A DNA stretch of 5,083 nucleotides from Saprospiraceae bacterium (lineage in GTDB: Bacteria; Bacteroidota; Bacteroidia; Chitinophagales; Saprospiraceae): NCBI GenBank assembly GCA_017995875.1, contig JAGOIB010000147.1:1-5083 (forward strand). The letters run 5' to 3'. Numbering within the stretch: position 1 is the first letter of the stretch; each line of letters starts with the position of its first letter. This document shows, in pieces, positions 4,206 to 5,083 of this stretch. Position numbers and translations under genes: made by a program. Under the pieces are notes generated by a model. It saw only the letters and a program-made list of their open reading frames with translations, had not been told where the DNA came from and did not search any database.

Positions 4206-5081
4206 ATGGACAGGATAAAATTTCTTCAATCACTTGCTTTATTACCCCTGGTGGGAGCTGCTATGAATCTGAACCATCTGCACAAACTTTCCGGATCGTA
4301 TTCGCCTACGGATAAAATGCCTGTACTGTTTCTCGGACATGGTAGTCCTATGAATGCTATACAGGAAACTGAATTTTCCAAAGGATGGAGGACCGTAGGT
4401 CAATCACTTCCCAGGCCAAATGCCATTATTTGTATTTCTGCTCATTGGGAAACGAAAGGAACGTATGTCACCGCTATGGAAAAACCGAAAACCATCCATG
4501 ACTTTGGCGGATTCCCTCAGGAACTTTTCGATGTACAATATCCGGCTCCAGGCAGTCCGCAAACCGCAATGGAAACCAAAAACAGTATTACAAAAACAGA
4601 GGTTGGCATGGACCAGCAATGGGGCCTTGATCATGGCTGCTGGAGTGTCGTCAAACATCTCTATCCAAAAGCCGATATCCCTGTGATCCAACTAAGCCTC
4701 GATTATACCAAGGGACCGCAATACCATTATGAACTCGCCAAAGAATTGTCAGTCCTTCGCCGTAAAGGGATCCTGATCGTAGGTTCAGGTAACATGGTAC
4801 ACAATCTTGGCATCATCGACTGGCAACATCAGGATACCGGATTTGACTGGGCCATCGAAGCTAATTCCAGTATGAAAAACTTCATCACCAAAGGCGATTT
4901 CACACCGTTGATCAACTATACTGCCCAGGGTAAAGCATTTCAACTTTCTATTCCTACACCGGAGCATTACCTTCCATTGCTCTACACGCTTGGACTGAAA
5001 GAGGAAAAAGAAGACCTCTCTTTTTTCAATGACAAGACAGTGATGGGCTCGATTTCGATGACATCCGTGATGATCGGATAA
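4206..5081 (+). CDS. ygiD: YgiD/DODA-type class III extradiol ring-cleavage dioxygenase, with short leader
   Basis: This 291-residue protein belongs to the LigB superfamily and is close to E. coli YgiD, described as a 4,5-DOPA extradiol dioxygenase that opens the catechol ring of DOPA. Visible blocks match YgiD: MPVLFLGHGSPMN (38-50, His45), ISAHWE (77-82, His80), TIHDFGGFP (96-104), YPAPGSP (112-118), LDHGCWSV (141-148, His143), VGSGNMVHNL (192-201, His199), PTPEHYLPLLYTLG (250-263, His254) and GSISMTSVMIG at the end. His45, His80 and His254 are likely metal ligands; His143 and His199 are likely active-site residues. Residues 1-30 (MDRIKFLQSLALLPLVGAAM...) are extra compared with E. coli and look like a weak hydrophobic leader lacking RR. 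The frame is open further upstream, but a start at 4086 would lie inside yceI and read through the terminator; Met38 (codon at 4317) is an alternative start. The native substrate is unproven. Its stop codon is 2 bp from the window end. Confidence 0.92.
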   Translation: MDRIKFLQSLALLPLVGAAMNLNHLHKLSGSYSPTDKMPVLFLGHGSPMNAIQETEFSKGWRTVGQSLPRPNAIICISAHWETKGTYVTAMEKPKTIHDFGGFPQELFDVQYPAPGSPQTAMETKNSITKTEVGMDQQWGLDHGCWSVVKHLYPKADIPVIQLSLDYTKGPQYHYELAKELSVLRRKGILIVGSGNMVHNLGIIDWQHQDTGFDWAIEANSSMKNFITKGDFTPLINYTAQGKAFQLSIPTPEHYLPLLYTLGLKEEKEDLSFFNDKTVMGSISMTSVMIG

Positions 5082-5083
5082 TC

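Overview
This looks like a piece of a Bacteroidota chromosome. The inference rests on several promoter -7 elements of the type TAnnTTTG, A/T-rich gene starts without clear Shine-Dalgarno sequences, and protein variants (pirin and YgiD with short N-terminal leaders) that I associate with this phylum. The genus cannot be told from the window. There are six protein genes and no RNA gene, insertion sequence, CRISPR array or origin.

Layout. (1) 18-509, minus: a small exported beta-barrel-like protein with its own promoter at 544-551. (2) 510-1056: 547 bp without a gene, holding degenerate repeats, a 7-bp tandem repeat, and a nine-copy 8-bp repeat that ends exactly at the stop codon of the next gene. 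(3) 1057-1413, minus: an HxlR-family regulator with one cysteine, Cys13. (4) 1414-1696: the divergent control region, with a second 8-bp repeat tract, four phased TATAC/GTATA half-sites, and promoter elements facing both ways. (5) 1697-4135, plus: qorB-like quinone reductase, pirin and YceI. Qor and pirin are 20 bp apart; a repeat hairpin separates pirin and YceI; an intrinsic terminator follows YceI. (6) 4206-5081, plus: a YgiD/DODA-type extradiol dioxygenase that starts almost on the end of that terminator.

How it fits together. An HxlR regulator divergent to a QorB-type quinone reductase is a known arrangement (ytfH/ytfG in E. coli, qorR/qor2 in Corynebacterium). Here it is followed by three proteins that could plausibly meet quinones, catechols or flavonoids: a YhhW-like pirin, a YceI-fold lipid/quinone-binding protein and an extradiol dioxygenase. 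The likely reading is a redox- or quinone-responsive detoxification locus. The joint role is inference; the individual families are clear.

The most unusual feature is a set of short tandem repeats with 7- or 8-bp period. In three cases they begin at, or within a base of, a stop codon, and the units of all main types carry a stop codon on the relevant coding strand. Because the period is not divisible by three, the arrays close all three reading frames just after the gene. I do not know of a described function for such arrays.
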